A stretch of 64,000 nt of DNA, taken from positions 1,054,001-1,118,000 of the forward strand of contig NZ_VOAK01000011.1 in the NCBI RefSeq assembly GCF_007859075.1, given 5' to 3'. The stretch is from Gemmobacter aquaticus (GTDB lineage Bacteria > Pseudomonadota > Alphaproteobacteria > Rhodobacterales > Rhodobacteraceae). Made by a program: the position numbers and the translations under genes. The notes under the pieces were generated by a model, which saw only the letters and a program-made list of their open reading frames with translations, was not told where the DNA came from and did no database searches. Numbering within the stretch: the stretch's first letter is position 1; each line of letters starts with the position of its first letter. Below, piece by piece: positions 9,821 through 21,448 of this stretch.

Positions 9821-10948
9821 ATGCGCGCTGAAACCCAGAACCAAGCCGATGCCATCCGCAAGTCGCTGGCCCTTCTGGCGCAGCGTATGGATTACGAGAC
9901 GGCCCCGCATCGGCTTGAAGAATTCAACGCCATGATCGAGGACCCGAATCTGTGGAACGACCCTGCAAAGGCGCAAAAGCTGATGCGCGAGCGTCAGATG
10001 CTGATGGACGCGGTGGGCACCTACAAGATGATCGCCTCGGGTCTGAATGACAATATCGAGCTGATCGAACTGGGCGAGGCAGAAGGCGACGACGAGGTGG
10101 TGGCCGAGGCCGAAGCCGCAATCAAGGCCCTGGTGGAAACCGCGCGCGAGAAAGAGCTTGAAGCGCTTCTGGACGGTGAGGCCGACGGCAACGACACCTT
10201 CCTCGAGATCAACGCCGGCGCCGGCGGCACCGAAAGCTGCGACTGGGCCAGCATGCTGGCGCGGATGTACACCCGCTGGGCGGAGAAGAAGGGCTACAAG
10301 GTCGAACTGCAGTCGATCTCGGAAGGGGAAGAGGCGGGCATCAAGTCGGTCGCCTACAAGATCAGCGGCCCCAACGCCTATGGGTGGCTCAAGTCGGAAT
10401 CGGGTGTGCATCGTCTGGTGCGGATCTCGCCCTACGACAGCGCGGCGCGGCGGCATACGTCGTTCTCGTCGGTCTGGGTCTATCCGGTGGTCGACGACAA
10501 TATCGAGATCGAGGTCCTGCCGAACGAGATCCGCATCGACACCTATCGTTCGTCCGGTGCAGGCGGTCAGCACGTGAACACCACCGATTCGGCCGTGCGG
10601 ATCACCCACCTTGCCACCGGAATCGTGGTCACCAGTTCGGAAAAGTCGCAGCACCAGAACCGGGACATCGCCATGAAGGCGCTGAAATCGCGGCTCTACC
10701 AGATGGAGCTCGACAAGCGGAACGCGGCGATCAACGCGGCGCATGAAGCCAAGGGCGACGCAGGTTGGGGCAACCAGATCCGCTCTTACGTGCTGCAGCC
10801 CTACCAGATGGTGAAGGACCTGCGCACCGGGGTCGAGACATCGGACACCGATGGCGTTCTGAACGGGGATCTGGACCGGTTCATGCAGGCGACGCTGGCG
10901 ATGGATGTGGCAGGCAAGAGCCGCGCCGAAGCCACCGCCGAGGATTGA
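9821..10948 (+). CDS. prfB: Peptide chain release factor 2
   Basis: Class I release factor that recognises UGA and UAA and triggers peptidyl-tRNA hydrolysis. 375 residues with a coiled N-terminal domain, the catalytic GGQ loop ([15 protein letters not shown]), and an RF2-type conserved C terminus (GWGNQIRSYVLQPYQMVKDLRTG). The stop-codon reading tripeptide, SPF in E. coli, reads S-P-Y here (VRISPYDSAARRH). The frame is uninterrupted from ATG to stop, so the programmed +1 frameshift used by many bacteria to autoregulate RF2 is absent. Confidence 0.96.
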   Translation: MRAETQNQADAIRKSLALLAQRMDYETAPHRLEEFNAMIEDPNLWNDPAKAQKLMRERQMLMDAVGTYKMIASGLNDNIELIELGEAEGDDEVVAEAEAAIKALVETAREKELEALLDGEADGNDTFLEINAGAGGTESCDWASMLARMYTRWAEKKGYKVELQSISEGEEAGIKSVAYKISGPNAYGWLKSESGVHRLVRISPYDSAARRHTSFSSVWVYPVVDDNIEIEVLPNEIRIDTYRSSGAGGQHVNTTDSAVRITHLATGIVVTSSEKSQHQNRDIAMKALKSRLYQMELDKRNAAINAAHEAKGDAGWGNQIRSYVLQPYQMVKDLRTGVETSDTDGVLNGDLDRFMQATLAMDVAGKSRAEATAED

Positions 10949-11001
10949 TCGCGACAGGTTCAGCGCGGCGCCCCGAACAGTTGGCGTGCGCGATGGGCAA
11001 T

Positions 11002-11027
11002 ATGGGGGCAGTTTGCCCCCATTTTCA
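11002..11027 (+). terminator. Terminator after prfB
   Basis: Perfect 9-bp hairpin ATGGGGGCA (11002-11010), loop GTT, TGCCCCCAT (11014-11022), followed by TTTC. It lies 53 bases after the prfB stop codon. Confidence 0.65.
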
Positions 11028-11064
11028 TGTCTGTCAGGCACTTCGCACTCAAGGCAGGCACCAC

Positions 11065-11092
11065 AAACGAAAACGGGGGCCACTGGCCCCCG
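11065..11092 (-). terminator. Terminator after eno
   Basis: Perfect 8-bp stem CGGGGGCC/GGCCCCCG (11074-11092) with a 3-base loop. Read on the minus strand it is followed by TTTTCGTTT (11073-11065), just beyond the eno stop codon at 11117. Confidence 0.75.
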
Positions 11093-11116
11093 CTTCTTGT
11101 TCCGATCCTGCGAAGG

Positions 11117-13332
<2,216 letters not shown>

Positions 13333-13549
13333 GGCGGATCCGGTGGTTTGGGGCAGGCAGCGTGGCGCCACCAAGGCCTTGGCCCCTGATTGGGGCGACT
13401 GGACCTCTCTAGTCCATCGGGCAGGCAAGTGAAAGTCGCCACAGATCTGGGGCCGGAGAATCGGCTGCGAAACCTGGGATGGCATATGAGGCACGGCCCC
13501 GACGCGATGCAGGCGAGGAAGAATCGGTTCATGTTCCGTGGCAGGAAAG

Positions 13550-13670
13550 TTATCCACAGCCTTGGAGATGCGGCTGATTTTGCCCACGGCCGGCTGAAAT
13601 CTTGCGAAAGAAGAGGGTTCGAGAGAAGGCAGACCGCACCCTGTTGCGGGTTTTCCACCGGTCATCCACA
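13550..13670 (+). promoter_or_regulatory. Cluster of DnaA-box-like 9-mers upstream of nrdJ
   Basis: TTATCCACA at 13550-13558 is a perfect consensus DnaA box. TTTTCCACC (13651-13659) and TCATCCACA (13662-13670) are degenerate boxes in the same orientation. In E. coli, DnaA boxes in front of nrdAB couple dNTP supply to replication initiation; an equivalent role here is inference. Confidence 0.5.
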
Positions 13671-13703
13671 GGGGTGGTCACAGGGGGGCTGAATCGGGCG
13701 CAG

Positions 13704-13752
13704 GCGCCATGAGTAGTGTCCCGCTTCACCGTCAACACACAATATATGGTTG
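13704..13752 (+). promoter_or_regulatory. Candidate NrdR operator pair
   Basis: ACACAATATATGGTTG (13737-13752) closely matches the NrdR-box consensus ACACWATATMTTGTGT over its first ten bases. A weaker half-like box ending in AGTAGTGT (13704-13719) lies 33 bases upstream centre to centre, about three helical turns, which is the usual spacing of NrdR box pairs. NrdR is the ATP/dATP-sensing repressor of ribonucleotide reductase genes. Confidence 0.55.
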
Positions 13753-13864
13753 CGCGACAAATTTTCTGATTGATGCGCGCCAGAATTTCCGACACCTTGT
13801 CATCGCGATGTCGTGAACCACCAGATTTAGTGGCGGGCACGGGAGGCAGACCTACCCTTTCTGA

Positions 13865-13910
13865 TTGCCCCGCTGGGATTCCGGGGCAACCCGACGGTCG
13901 TTCCGTCGGG
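13865..13910 (+). other. Tandem hairpins in the nrdJ leader
   Basis: Two adjacent perfect 8-bp stems: TTGCCCCG/CGGGGCAA (13865-13889, 9-base loop) and CCCGACGG/CCGTCGGG (13890-13910, 5-base loop). Neither is followed by a T-run, so they look like leader-RNA structure rather than terminators. I see no B12-box typical of cobalamin riboswitches. Confidence 0.45.
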
Positions 13911-13990
13911 ACGGGCGCGTGTCTGTCTGGCATCAGGCGGTTGAAACAACACCTGCGCGAATGCGCGGTAACAGCGGGACGACGGGGCAG

Positions 13991-16900
13991 ATGAAGATCG
14001 AGCGCAAGTTCACGACGGAAACGACCGGCGCCTATGGCGCGATGGCTTTTACAACCACCACTTCCGAAATTCGCAATCCTGATGGCAAGGTCGTGTTCCG
14101 CAACGACGCCGTCGAGGTGCCCGAAGGCTGGAGCCAGGTGGCCTCTGACGTGCTGGCGCAAAAATACTTCCGCAAGGCTGGCGTCCCCGCCGCACTGAAG
14201 CGCGTGCGCGAGAAGGGCGTTCCCGAATTCCTGTGGCGCTCGGTCGCGGATGACGAGGCGCTGGCCGCGCTGCCGCAGGATCAACGGATCGTGGGCGAAA
14301 CCTCGGCAAAGCAGGTGTTCGACCGTCTGGCTGGTGCCTGGGCCTATTGGGGCTGGAAGGGTGGCTACTTCACCACCGAGGCCGATGCTCGCGCCTATTA
14401 CGACGAGATGCGCTATATGCTGGCCCGCCAGATGGCTGCGCCGAACAGCCCGCAATGGTTCAACACCGGTCTGCACTGGGCCTATGGCATCGACGGTCCG
14501 GGGCAGGGCCACTTCTACGTCGATTACCGCACTGGAAAGCTGACTCAGTCGGACAGCGCCTATGAACACCCGCAGCCGCATGCCTGCTTCATCCAGTCGG
14601 TCAAGGACGATCTGGTGAACGAAGGCGGTATCATGGACCTGTGGGTACGTGAGGCGCGTCTCTTCAAATACGGATCTGGCACCGGTACCAACTTCTCCAG
14701 CCTGCGCGGCGAAGGCGAGAAGCTGTCGGGAGGCGGCAAGTCCTCGGGGCTGATGGGCTTCCTCAAGATCGGTGACCGTGCCGCGGGTGCGATCAAGTCG
14801 GGCGGCACGACGCGGCGCGCGGCCAAGATGGTGATCTGCGACATGGATCACCCGGATGTCGAACAGTTCATCAACTGGAAGGTCATCGAGGAACAGAAGG
14901 TGGCCTCGCTGGTCGCCGGGTCAAAAATGCACGAGGTGCATCTGAACGCGATCTTTGCCGCGATCCGCACCTGGGATGGCAGCGCCGTCGATGCGGCGGA
15001 TGCCACCAAGAACGACGCGCTGAAAACCGCGATCCGCGCCGCCAAAAAGGCGATGATCCCCGAGACCTATATCAACCGCGTGCTGCAATACGCGCGGCAG
15101 GGCTTCGATTCGATCGAGTTTCCGACCTACGATACCGACTGGGATTCAGAGGCCTATATCTCTGTCTCGGGCCAGAACTCCAACAACTCGGTCCGCGTGA
15201 CGGATGCCTTCCTGACGGCGGTGAAAGATGATGCTGACTGGGCACTGATCCGCCGGACTGATGGCAAGGTCGCCAAGACCATCAAGGCGCGTGATCTGTG
15301 GGATCAGGTGGGCCATGCCGCCTGGGCCTGTGCCGATCCGGGCATCCAGTTCCACGATACGGTCAACGCCTGGCACACCTGCCCTGAGGATGGGCCGATC
15401 CGTGGGTCGAACCCCTGCTCGGAATACATGTTCCTCGACGATACCGCCTGCAACCTGGCGTCGATGAACCTGCTGACCTTCTTCCACAATGGTCGCTTTG
15501 ACGCCGAGGCCTATGTCCATGCCACGCGGCTCTGGACCGTGACGCTGGAAATCAGCGTGATGATGGCGCAGTTCCCGTCGAAAGAGATCGCGCAGCTTTC
15601 GTATGACTTCCGCACGCTCGGTTTGGGCTATGCCAATATCGGCGGCCTGCTGATGAACATGGGGCTGGGCTACGACAGCGACGAGGGCCGCGCGATGTGC
15701 GGTGCGCTGACCGCGCTGATGACTGGCGTGACCTATGCCACCTCGGCCGAGATGGCGGGCGAACTGGGCGCGTTTTCTGGGTACCAACGCAACGCGCAGC
15801 ATATGCTGCGGGTGATCCGCAACCATCGCCGCGCGGCTTATGGCCATGCCGAGGGCTATGAAAGCGTGAACGTCGCGCCGGTGCCGCTGGATGCGGCCAA
15901 CTGCCCGCAGCCGGAACTGGTCGCGCTTGCAAAATCCGCCTGGGATGACGCGCTGAGCCTGGGCGAGGCCAACGGCTATCGCAATGCACAGACCACGGTG
16001 ATCGCGCCCACCGGCACCATCGGTCTGGTGATGGATTGCGACACGACCGGCATCGAGCCTGACTTCGCGCTGGTCAAGTTCAAGAAGCTGGCCGGCGGTG
16101 GCTACTTCAAGATCATCAACCAGTCGGTTCCGGCGGCGCTTGAAAAGCTGGGCTATTCCTCGGGCCAGATTGCCGAGATTGTGGCCTATGCCGTAGGCCA
16201 CGGCACACTGGGCAATTGCCCCGGCATCAACCACACCGCGCTGATCGGCCACGGCTTTGGCCCGCGTGAGATCGAGAAGATCGAGGCGGCGCTTCCCTCG
16301 GCCTTCGACATCCGCTTTGTCTTCAACCAGTGGACGCTGGGCGAGGACTTCTGCAAGCTGACGCTGGGCATCCCGGCAGACAAGCTGGCTGATCCGACCT
16401 TTGACCTTCTGCGCCATCTGGGCTTCACCAAGTCGCAGGTCGAGGCTGCCAATGACCACGTTTGCGGCACGATGACGCTGGAGGGCGCCCCCTTCCTGAA
16501 GGCCGAACACCTGTCGGTCTTTGACTGCGCCAACCCCTGCGGCAAGAAGGGCACCCGGTATCTGAGCGTGAACAGCCACATCACCATGATGGCTGCGGCG
16601 CAAAGCTTCATCTCGGGCGCGATCTCCAAGACGATCAACATGCCGAACTCGGCCACGATCGAAGAAACGCTGGCCGCCTATGAGCTGTCGCACAGCCTCG
16701 GCATCAAGGCGAATGCGCTTTATCGCGACGGATCGAAACTGTCGCAGCCGCTTGCCGCCGCACTGGTTGAGGATGACGAAGAGGCTGAAGAGGTGCTGCT
16801 GAACGGCTCGCAGCAAGAAAAGGCCGTGACGCTGGCCGAGAAGATCATCGAGAAGGTGATCGTCAAGGAAATCGTCCGCAGCCACCGCGAAAAGCTGCCA

Positions 16901-17689
16901 GAGCGCCGCAAGGGCTACACCCAGAAGGCGGTTGTGGGTGGCCACAAGGTCTATCTGCGGACCGGCGAGTACAAGGACGGCACGCTGGGCGAGATCTTCA
17001 TCGACATGCACAAGGAAGGCGCGGGCTTCCGGGCGATGATGAACAACTTCGCCATCGCGGTGTCGGTTGGCCTGCAATATGGCGTGCCGCTAGAAGAGTT
17101 CGTCGACGCCTTCACCTTCACCAAGTTCGAACCTGCCGGCATGGTGCAGGGCAACGACTCGATCAAGAACGCGACCTCGATCCTCGACTATGTGTTCCGC
17201 GAACTGGCGGTCAGCTATCTGGACCGTACCGATCTTGCCCATGTCGCCCCGAAAGGCGCGAGCTTTGACGAGCTGGGCGGCGGTGTGAGCGAGGGGCGCC
17301 GCGAAAGCAACGTCGAGCAAGTCAGCGAAAGCGCTGCGTCGAAGTCGCTGGAAGTGCTGCGCCAGATCTCTTCGACCGGCTATCTGCGCAAGCGGCTGCC
17401 GCAAGAGCTTGTCGTGCTGCAGGGTGGGATGGGTGCGATGGGGGCGACCGCGCTTTCGGGCGACGCCTCGGCGCTGACCATGCTCTTGCCCGATGCGGGT
17501 CTTGCGACCGGCACCATGGGCAGCTCGACTGCGCTTTCGACGGGGTCGGTGTCGATGGACGCGCGCACCAAGGCCAAGATGCAGGGCTACGAGGGCGAGG
17601 CCTGCGGCGAATGCGGCAACTACACACTCGTCCGCAACGGCACCTGCATGAAGTGCAACACCTGCGGCGGAACGAGCGGGTGTAGCTGA
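13991..17689 (+). CDS. nrdJ: Adenosylcobalamin-dependent (class II) ribonucleoside-diphosphate reductase
   Basis: Reduces ribonucleotides to deoxyribonucleotides using adenosylcobalamin to generate the thiyl radical, so it works with or without oxygen. 1232 residues, the long NrdJ form. Visible are the active-site NPCSEYM region near residue 475, the effector/loop motif APTGTIG near 672, and a C-terminal Cys-rich zinc-like tail (CGECGNY...CMKCNTCGG) that carries the redox-active end. Start ATG 13991 has GGGGCAG upstream; a further in-frame extension to 13865 would run through the leader hairpins and is rejected. The preceding region suggests control by NrdR and possibly DnaA. Confidence 0.96.
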   Translation: MKIERKFTTETTGAYGAMAFTTTTSEIRNPDGKVVFRNDAVEVPEGWSQVASDVLAQKYFRKAGVPAALKRVREKGVPEFLWRSVADDEALAALPQDQRIVGETSAKQVFDRLAGAWAYWGWKGGYFTTEADARAYYDEMRYMLARQMAAPNSPQWFNTGLHWAYGIDGPGQGHFYVDYRTGKLTQSDSAYEHPQPHACFIQSVKDDLVNEGGIMDLWVREARLFKYGSGTGTNFSSLRGEGEKLSGGGKSSGLMGFLKIGDRAAGAIKSGGTTRRAAKMVICDMDHPDVEQFINWKVIEEQKVASLVAGSKMHEVHLNAIFAAIRTWDGSAVDAADATKNDALKTAIRAAKKAMIPETYINRVLQYARQGFDSIEFPTYDTDWDSEAYISVSGQNSNNSVRVTDAFLTAVKDDADWALIRRTDGKVAKTIKARDLWDQVGHAAWACADPGIQFHDTVNAWHTCPEDGPIRGSNPCSEYMFLDDTACNLASMNLLTFFHNGRFDAEAYVHATRLWTVTLEISVMMAQFPSKEIAQLSYDFRTLGLGYANIGGLLMNMGLGYDSDEGRAMCGALTALMTGVTYATSAEMAGELGAFSGYQRNAQHMLRVIRNHRRAAYGHAEGYESVNVAPVPLDAANCPQPELVALAKSAWDDALSLGEANGYRNAQTTVIAPTGTIGLVMDCDTTGIEPDFALVKFKKLAGGGYFKIINQSVPAALEKLGYSSGQIAEIVAYAVGHGTLGNCPGINHTALIGHGFGPREIEKIEAALPSAFDIRFVFNQWTLGEDFCKLTLGIPADKLADPTFDLLRHLGFTKSQVEAANDHVCGTMTLEGAPFLKAEHLSVFDCANPCGKKGTRYLSVNSHITMMAAAQSFISGAISKTINMPNSATIEETLAAYELSHSLGIKANALYRDGSKLSQPLAAALVEDDEEAEEVLLNGSQQEKAVTLAEKIIEKVIVKEIVRSHREKLPERRKGYTQKAVVGGHKVYLRTGEYKDGTLGEIFIDMHKEGAGFRAMMNNFAIAVSVGLQYGVPLEEFVDAFTFTKFEPAGMVQGNDSIKNATSILDYVFRELAVSYLDRTDLAHVAPKGASFDELGGGVSEGRRESNVEQVSESAASKSLEVLRQISSTGYLRKRLPQELVVLQGGMGAMGATALSGDASALTMLLPDAGLATGTMGSSTALSTGSVSMDARTKAKMQGYEGEACGECGNYTLVRNGTCMKCNTCGGTSGCS

Positions 17690-17712
17690 GGCGGTGGTGC
17701 TCTGATAACAGT

Positions 17713-17748
17713 AAAACGGGGCTCGTCGAGATCGGCGAGCCCCGTTTT
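17713..17748. terminator. Bidirectional terminator after nrdJ
   Basis: Perfect 13-bp stem AAAACGGGGCTCG (17713-17725) and CGAGCCCCGTTTT (17736-17748) with a 10-base loop. The A/T ends give a T-run in both directions; it sits between convergent nrdJ and the nucleotidyltransferase gene. Confidence 0.85.
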
Positions 17749-17788
17749 CGTTGTGGGTTAGATGCACAAACGGTTGTCGGGTCCCGGT

Positions 17789-18379
17789 CTATTCGCCCCT
17801 CTGCGCGCGCCACTGCGCCCAGTCCTCAGGGGTGTCGAGGTCGGTGAGCGCGGCTTGGCCGGGCAGGGGCACCAGATGCAGCCGTCCGGCATGCGCCGCA
17901 AGGATCGGTTGCGCGCCTCTGTCGCCTGACAGGTTTTGCAGAAGGGGTACAAGGTCTGCAGGAAAGATCACCGGATGTCCGGGCGTCGTGCCCGATGCGC
18001 CGCGCAGGATCATGTCCGGATGGGCCCGGTGCTCCCCGACCATCTCCACGATCATCTGCGTGCTGATCTCTGGCATGTCTGCGGGCAGGATCATGACTGC
18101 GCCCTGCCACCCGGCCGCGCCTGCGCGGATCGATGCAGCCATTCCCGTTGCAGCGTCAGGGACGATGACAACTTGCACGGGACTGTCACGCAGCGCCGCG
18201 TGACGGTCCGGGCGGTCGGGGGGCAGCGCCACGCGAACGGGCAAACCAGTCGCCAGTGCCGCCTGCGCGATACGCGCCAGTTGCGGCTGGTCGTCGATCC
18301 GTTCCAGCAGCTTGTCAGCGCCGCGCATCCGCGATGATGCGCCGCCCGCCAGTATCAGGATCATCAGCGCGTCTTGCAT
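17789..18379 (-). CDS. MobA/MocA-like nucleotidyltransferase
   Basis: Small (196 residues) NTP-transferase-fold protein. The N-terminal nucleotide-binding signature LAGGASSRMRGADKLL and the metal-site motif ILPADMP near residue 100 match the MobA-like/MocA group, which transfers CMP or GMP to molybdopterin; some relatives act in other cofactor pathways. It stands alone: no molybdenum-cofactor, XdhC or CoxI genes are close, so the substrate is uncertain. Start ATG 18379 is chosen for its GGAG 6 bases upstream over a TTG six codons earlier. Confidence 0.75.
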   Translation of the reverse strand: MQDALMILILAGGASSRMRGADKLLERIDDQPQLARIAQAALATGLPVRVALPPDRPDRHAALRDSPVQVVIVPDAATGMAASIRAGAAGWQGAVMILPADMPEISTQMIVEMVGEHRAHPDMILRGASGTTPGHPVIFPADLVPLLQNLSGDRGAQPILAAHAGRLHLVPLPGQAALTDLDTPEDWAQWRAQRGE

Positions 18380-18394
18380 CGCAGTCTCCGAACG

Positions 18395-18417
18395 CAAAAG
18401 GCGCCCCGCAGGGCGCC
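18395..18417 (-). terminator. Terminator of the branched-chain amino-acid transport operon
   Basis: Perfect 7-bp stem GGCGCCC/GGGCGCC (18400-18417) with a 4-base loop; on the minus strand it is followed by TTTTGC. It lies immediately after the livM stop codon at 18425. Confidence 0.65.
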
Positions 18418-18424
18418 CTTCATC

Positions 18425-19723
18425 TTACTTCTCGGGGATCAGGCCACGCGGACTGAACCGCAGCACCAGAAGCAGGATCACACCCATGGTCAGAAGCCGC
18501 ATATGCTGGGCGCTGTCCACCAGATGCGCCTTCAGCGGCCCGTCGGCCATCCCGGCCGTGATGCCCGACATCACGGTCGGTCCCAACGTCTCGACGATCA
18601 GCCAGAGCCAGCCGATGAGCAACGAGCCCAGAACGGCACCCCAGTTGTTGCCCGACCCGCCGATGATGACCATCACCCAGATCAGGAAGGTAAATCGCAG
18701 CGGTTGATAGGTGCCGGGGTTCAGGATCCCGTCCATCGAGGTGAGAATTGCCCCCGCAACCCCCGCCAGTGCCGAGCCGAGGATGAACACCTGCAGATGG
18801 CGCCGCGTCACATCCTTGCCCATGGCGCGGGCTGCGTCCTCATTGTCGCGGATCGCCCGCATCATCCGGCCCCATGGGCTGTTCAAGGCGCGCTCCGACA
18901 GCCAGATGATACCCGCAAGGACCGCAAGGATCATTGCCATGTAGGTCAGCTTCACAAGGATCGACGAGCCGGTGACCGGATCGAAGCCAAGCGAGTTCGC
19001 AAGATTCAGGAAGGTCGGGTTCGCCTGCAGGTCCACCTCAAACGGGACAGGCCAGGGGCGCTGCTGGACGTTCATCATCTTGACGCCACGAGCGAGCCAG
19101 TCTTCGTTCTTCATCACGGCGACGATGATCTCGGCGATACCGAGTGTCGCAATGGCGAGATAGTCCGAACGCAGGCCGAGCGCGGTCTTGCCGATCCCCC
19201 AGGCCGCGAGCGCCGCCAACAGACCACCAAGCGGCCATGCCAGCAGAACGGGCAGCCCGAGGCCGCCGAGGTTGCCCGAGACGGACGGGTTGACCGCCTC
19301 GACCGCCGTCACCGCAGGATCAAAGACCATGCGAAAGATCACGAAGCCCGCAAGCAGCACCAGCGTCAGTGCAAGGGCACGGTTGCGCCCCGGCACCATC
19401 CGTTTCCAGAGGGTGATGCCCGCCGCAAGGGTCGCAAGACCGATGCCAAGACCTGCGAGAATTCCTGTGCCGCCAGCAGCCCAGGCCTCACGCACCGGGG
19501 GCGTGGCCACCAGCGCGACAGAGAGGCCCCCAAGGGCCGCAAAGCCCATGATCCCGGTGTTGAAAAGGCCCGCATATCCCCACTGGATGTTCACGCCCAG
19601 GGCCATGATGGCCGAAACGAGCGCGAAGTTCAGGATGAACAGCGCCTGGTTCCACGAAATCAGCAGCCCGGTTGCCAGATACAGCACCGCGACGCCGAGG
19701 AAGAGTTTTGCATTCTTCGACAT
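18425..19723 (-). CDS. livM: Branched-chain amino-acid ABC transporter permease LivM
   Basis: Inner-membrane subunit of a high-affinity leucine/isoleucine/valine-type importer. 432 residues with many hydrophobic segments; the EAA-like loop for contact with the ATPases lies near residue 280-310 (ALNSPWGRMMRAIRDNEDAARAMGKD is characteristic of LivM). Its ATG shares one base with the livH stop (TGATG at 19725-19721), indicating translational coupling. It is the last gene of the SBP-livG-livF-livH-livM operon and ends at a terminator. Confidence 0.92.
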   Translation of the reverse strand: MSKNAKLFLGVAVLYLATGLLISWNQALFILNFALVSAIMALGVNIQWGYAGLFNTGIMGFAALGGLSVALVATPPVREAWAAGGTGILAGLGIGLATLAAGITLWKRMVPGRNRALALTLVLLAGFVIFRMVFDPAVTAVEAVNPSVSGNLGGLGLPVLLAWPLGGLLAALAAWGIGKTALGLRSDYLAIATLGIAEIIVAVMKNEDWLARGVKMMNVQQRPWPVPFEVDLQANPTFLNLANSLGFDPVTGSSILVKLTYMAMILAVLAGIIWLSERALNSPWGRMMRAIRDNEDAARAMGKDVTRRHLQVFILGSALAGVAGAILTSMDGILNPGTYQPLRFTFLIWVMVIIGGSGNNWGAVLGSLLIGWLWLIVETLGPTVMSGITAGMADGPLKAHLVDSAQHMRLLTMGVILLLVLRFSPRGLIPEK

Positions 19724-20733
19724 CAGAAGGATTTCCCCTTGAAGAGGCCGGTCGGCATGAACAGCAGAACCAGGATCAGAATGGCGAAGCTGACCGCGAA
19801 CTTGTAGTCGGTCGCCATCAGTTGCAGCAAGCCGTCGGGCGCGAGGCTTTCAGGCAGCACATAGGTCACGACCTTTTTCCACGCATAGGTCAGGACGACC
19901 TCGGAAAAGGCGATGACGAACCCGCCCGCGATGGCGCCCAGCGGGCTGCCAAGGCCGCCCACAATCGCCGCGGCGAAAATCGGCAGCAGCAACTGGAAAT
20001 AGGTGAAGGGGCGGAAGCTCTTGTCCAGCCCGTAAAGAACCCCGGCAATCGTCGCAAGTGCAGCGGCCAGGATCCAGGTGACCTGCACCACGCGGTCAGG
20101 GTTGATGCCCGACAGCAACGCAAGATCCTCGTTGTCGGAAAACGCGCGCATGGATTTTCCGGTCCGCGTCTTTTGCAGGAACCAGAAGAGCGCGGCCACT
20201 ACGACAAAGGCGGTGATCACCGTCACGGCCTGCGTGCCCTTGATCGCCAGCCCCTCGGCAAGGCCGGTTGCAGACTTGAACTCACCCGCCGAGATCAGGA
20301 AGCGCCCGCCATCGGCAAAGTTCTGGTCATCCACCCCGATGATCAGGCGCACGATGCCGTTCATCACGAACATCACGCCCATCGACACGATGACAAGGAT
20401 GGTGGGAGAGGCCTTCTGTCGGCGGTAGAACTGATAGACCGCCTTGTCGGTGGCAAGCACGAGCGCCGCCGTGGCGGCAATCCCGAAGGGCAGGGCCAGA
20501 AGCGCGGTCGGCAGGATGCCCGCCGTGATGCCAATCGACTGGAACCACCAGGTCACAAGGATGGTGACCATGGTGCCAAAGGCCATCGTGTCACCATGCG
20601 CGAAGTTGGAGAACCTCAGGATCCCGTAGATCAACGTCACGCCAAGCGCGCCAAGCGCAAGCTGCGCGCCATAGGTAAGGCCCGGTATGAAGACGAAGTT
20701 GAGGAAGGCCACAAGGGCGTTGAGAATATCCAT
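19723..20733 (-). CDS. livH: Branched-chain amino-acid ABC transporter permease LivH
   Basis: Partner permease of LivM, 336 residues, with about eight membrane segments. The N-terminal YGILRFSNFAHGD stretch and the central RAFSDNEDLALLSGINPDRV coupling loop are typical of LivH. It lies 4 bases after livF on the same strand and overlaps livM by one base. Substrate range (branched-chain amino acids versus related amides) cannot be fixed from sequence. Confidence 0.92.
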   Translation of the reverse strand: MDILNALVAFLNFVFIPGLTYGAQLALGALGVTLIYGILRFSNFAHGDTMAFGTMVTILVTWWFQSIGITAGILPTALLALPFGIAATAALVLATDKAVYQFYRRQKASPTILVIVSMGVMFVMNGIVRLIIGVDDQNFADGGRFLISAGEFKSATGLAEGLAIKGTQAVTVITAFVVVAALFWFLQKTRTGKSMRAFSDNEDLALLSGINPDRVVQVTWILAAALATIAGVLYGLDKSFRPFTYFQLLLPIFAAAIVGGLGSPLGAIAGGFVIAFSEVVLTYAWKKVVTYVLPESLAPDGLLQLMATDYKFAVSFAILILVLLFMPTGLFKGKSF

Positions 20734-20737
20734 AGCC

Positions 20738-21448
20738 TCAGCCCCCCAGGAACGAACGGCGCACTTCGGGGTCGGCCATCAGGGCCTTGCCGGTGTCGGT
20801 GAAACGGTTGGCGCCCTGCACAAGGACATAGCCCTTGTCTGCGATTTCCAGCGCCTGACGGGCATTCTGTTCGACCATCAGGATGGAAATGCCGGTGCGG
20901 GCGATTTCGATGATCCGATCAAAAAGTTCGTCCATCACGATGGGCGAAACACCGGCCGTGGGTTCGTCCAGCATCAGAACCTTGGGGCGGGTCATCAGCG
21001 CGCGCCCAACGGCGACCTGCTGGCGTTGGCCGCCCGAAAGCTCGCCCGCCGGCTGGTTGCGCTTGGTCTTGAGGATCGGAAACAGGTCGAACACCTGCGC
21101 CACGGTATCGGCAAAATCATCGGTGCGGATGAAGGCGCCCATTTCAAGGTTCTCCTCGACCGTCATCGAGGGGAAAATGTTGTGGGTTTGCGGCACAAAG
21201 CCCATGCCCTTGGCGACGCGCGCCTGCGGGGTCAGCGCGGTGATATCCTCGCCATCCAGCCGCACATGGCCCTCGCGCAGCTTGAGCATGCCAAATACCG
21301 CCTTCATCGCGGTCGATTTTCCGGCTCCATTGGGGCCGACGATGACGGCGATCTCGCCCTTTTCAACGGCGATGGTGCAGCTGTGCAAGATATCCGCACC
21401 GCCATAGCCGCCGGTCATCGCCTCACCGATCAGGAAGGGTTCAGCCAT
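20738..21448 (-). CDS. livF: Branched-chain amino-acid ABC transporter ATPase LivF
   Basis: Cytoplasmic ATPase of the importer, 236 residues, the usual LivF length. Walker A is GPNGAGKST near residue 39, the ABC signature LSGGQRQQVAVGRAL near 135, Walker B LMLDEPTAG just after. LivF ATPases lack the C-terminal BCA extension seen in LivG. Its start overlaps the end of livG by 8 bases. Confidence 0.94.
   Translation of the reverse strand: MAEPFLIGEAMTGGYGGADILHSCTIAVEKGEIAVIVGPNGAGKSTAMKAVFGMLKLREGHVRLDGEDITALTPQARVAKGMGFVPQTHNIFPSMTVEENLEMGAFIRTDDFADTVAQVFDLFPILKTKRNQPAGELSGGQRQQVAVGRALMTRPKVLMLDEPTAGVSPIVMDELFDRIIEIARTGISILMVEQNARQALEIADKGYVLVQGANRFTDTGKALMADPEVRRSFLGG

Larger units (their letters stand above)
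13333..13990. promoter_or_regulatory. 658-base intergenic region between the DMT transporter and nrdJ
   Basis: I see no convincing gene here. It holds, in order, one perfect and two near-consensus DnaA boxes (13550-13670), a candidate NrdR operator (13704-13752), and two back-to-back hairpins in the probable nrdJ leader (13865-13910). The composition and lack of a coding frame suggest a long regulatory region serving mainly nrdJ. Confidence 0.6.

Noticed and set aside
13550-13670. Chromosomal replication origin
   Set aside because: Only one perfect DnaA box plus two degenerate ones, no AT-rich unwinding region and no typical origin neighbours such as dnaA, hemE or parAB.
13752-13990. Cobalamin riboswitch upstream of nrdJ
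   Set aside because: No B12-box-like GCCACTG in the right context and no sequestering structure over the start codon.
15146-17077. 643-codon minus-strand open frame inside nrdJ
   Set aside because: Antisense shadow of a GC-rich gene; composition is His/Arg/Gly-rich with no recognisable domain.
18374-19807. 477-codon plus-strand open frame over livM
   Set aside because: Antisense shadow with a polar, repetitive translation and no family.
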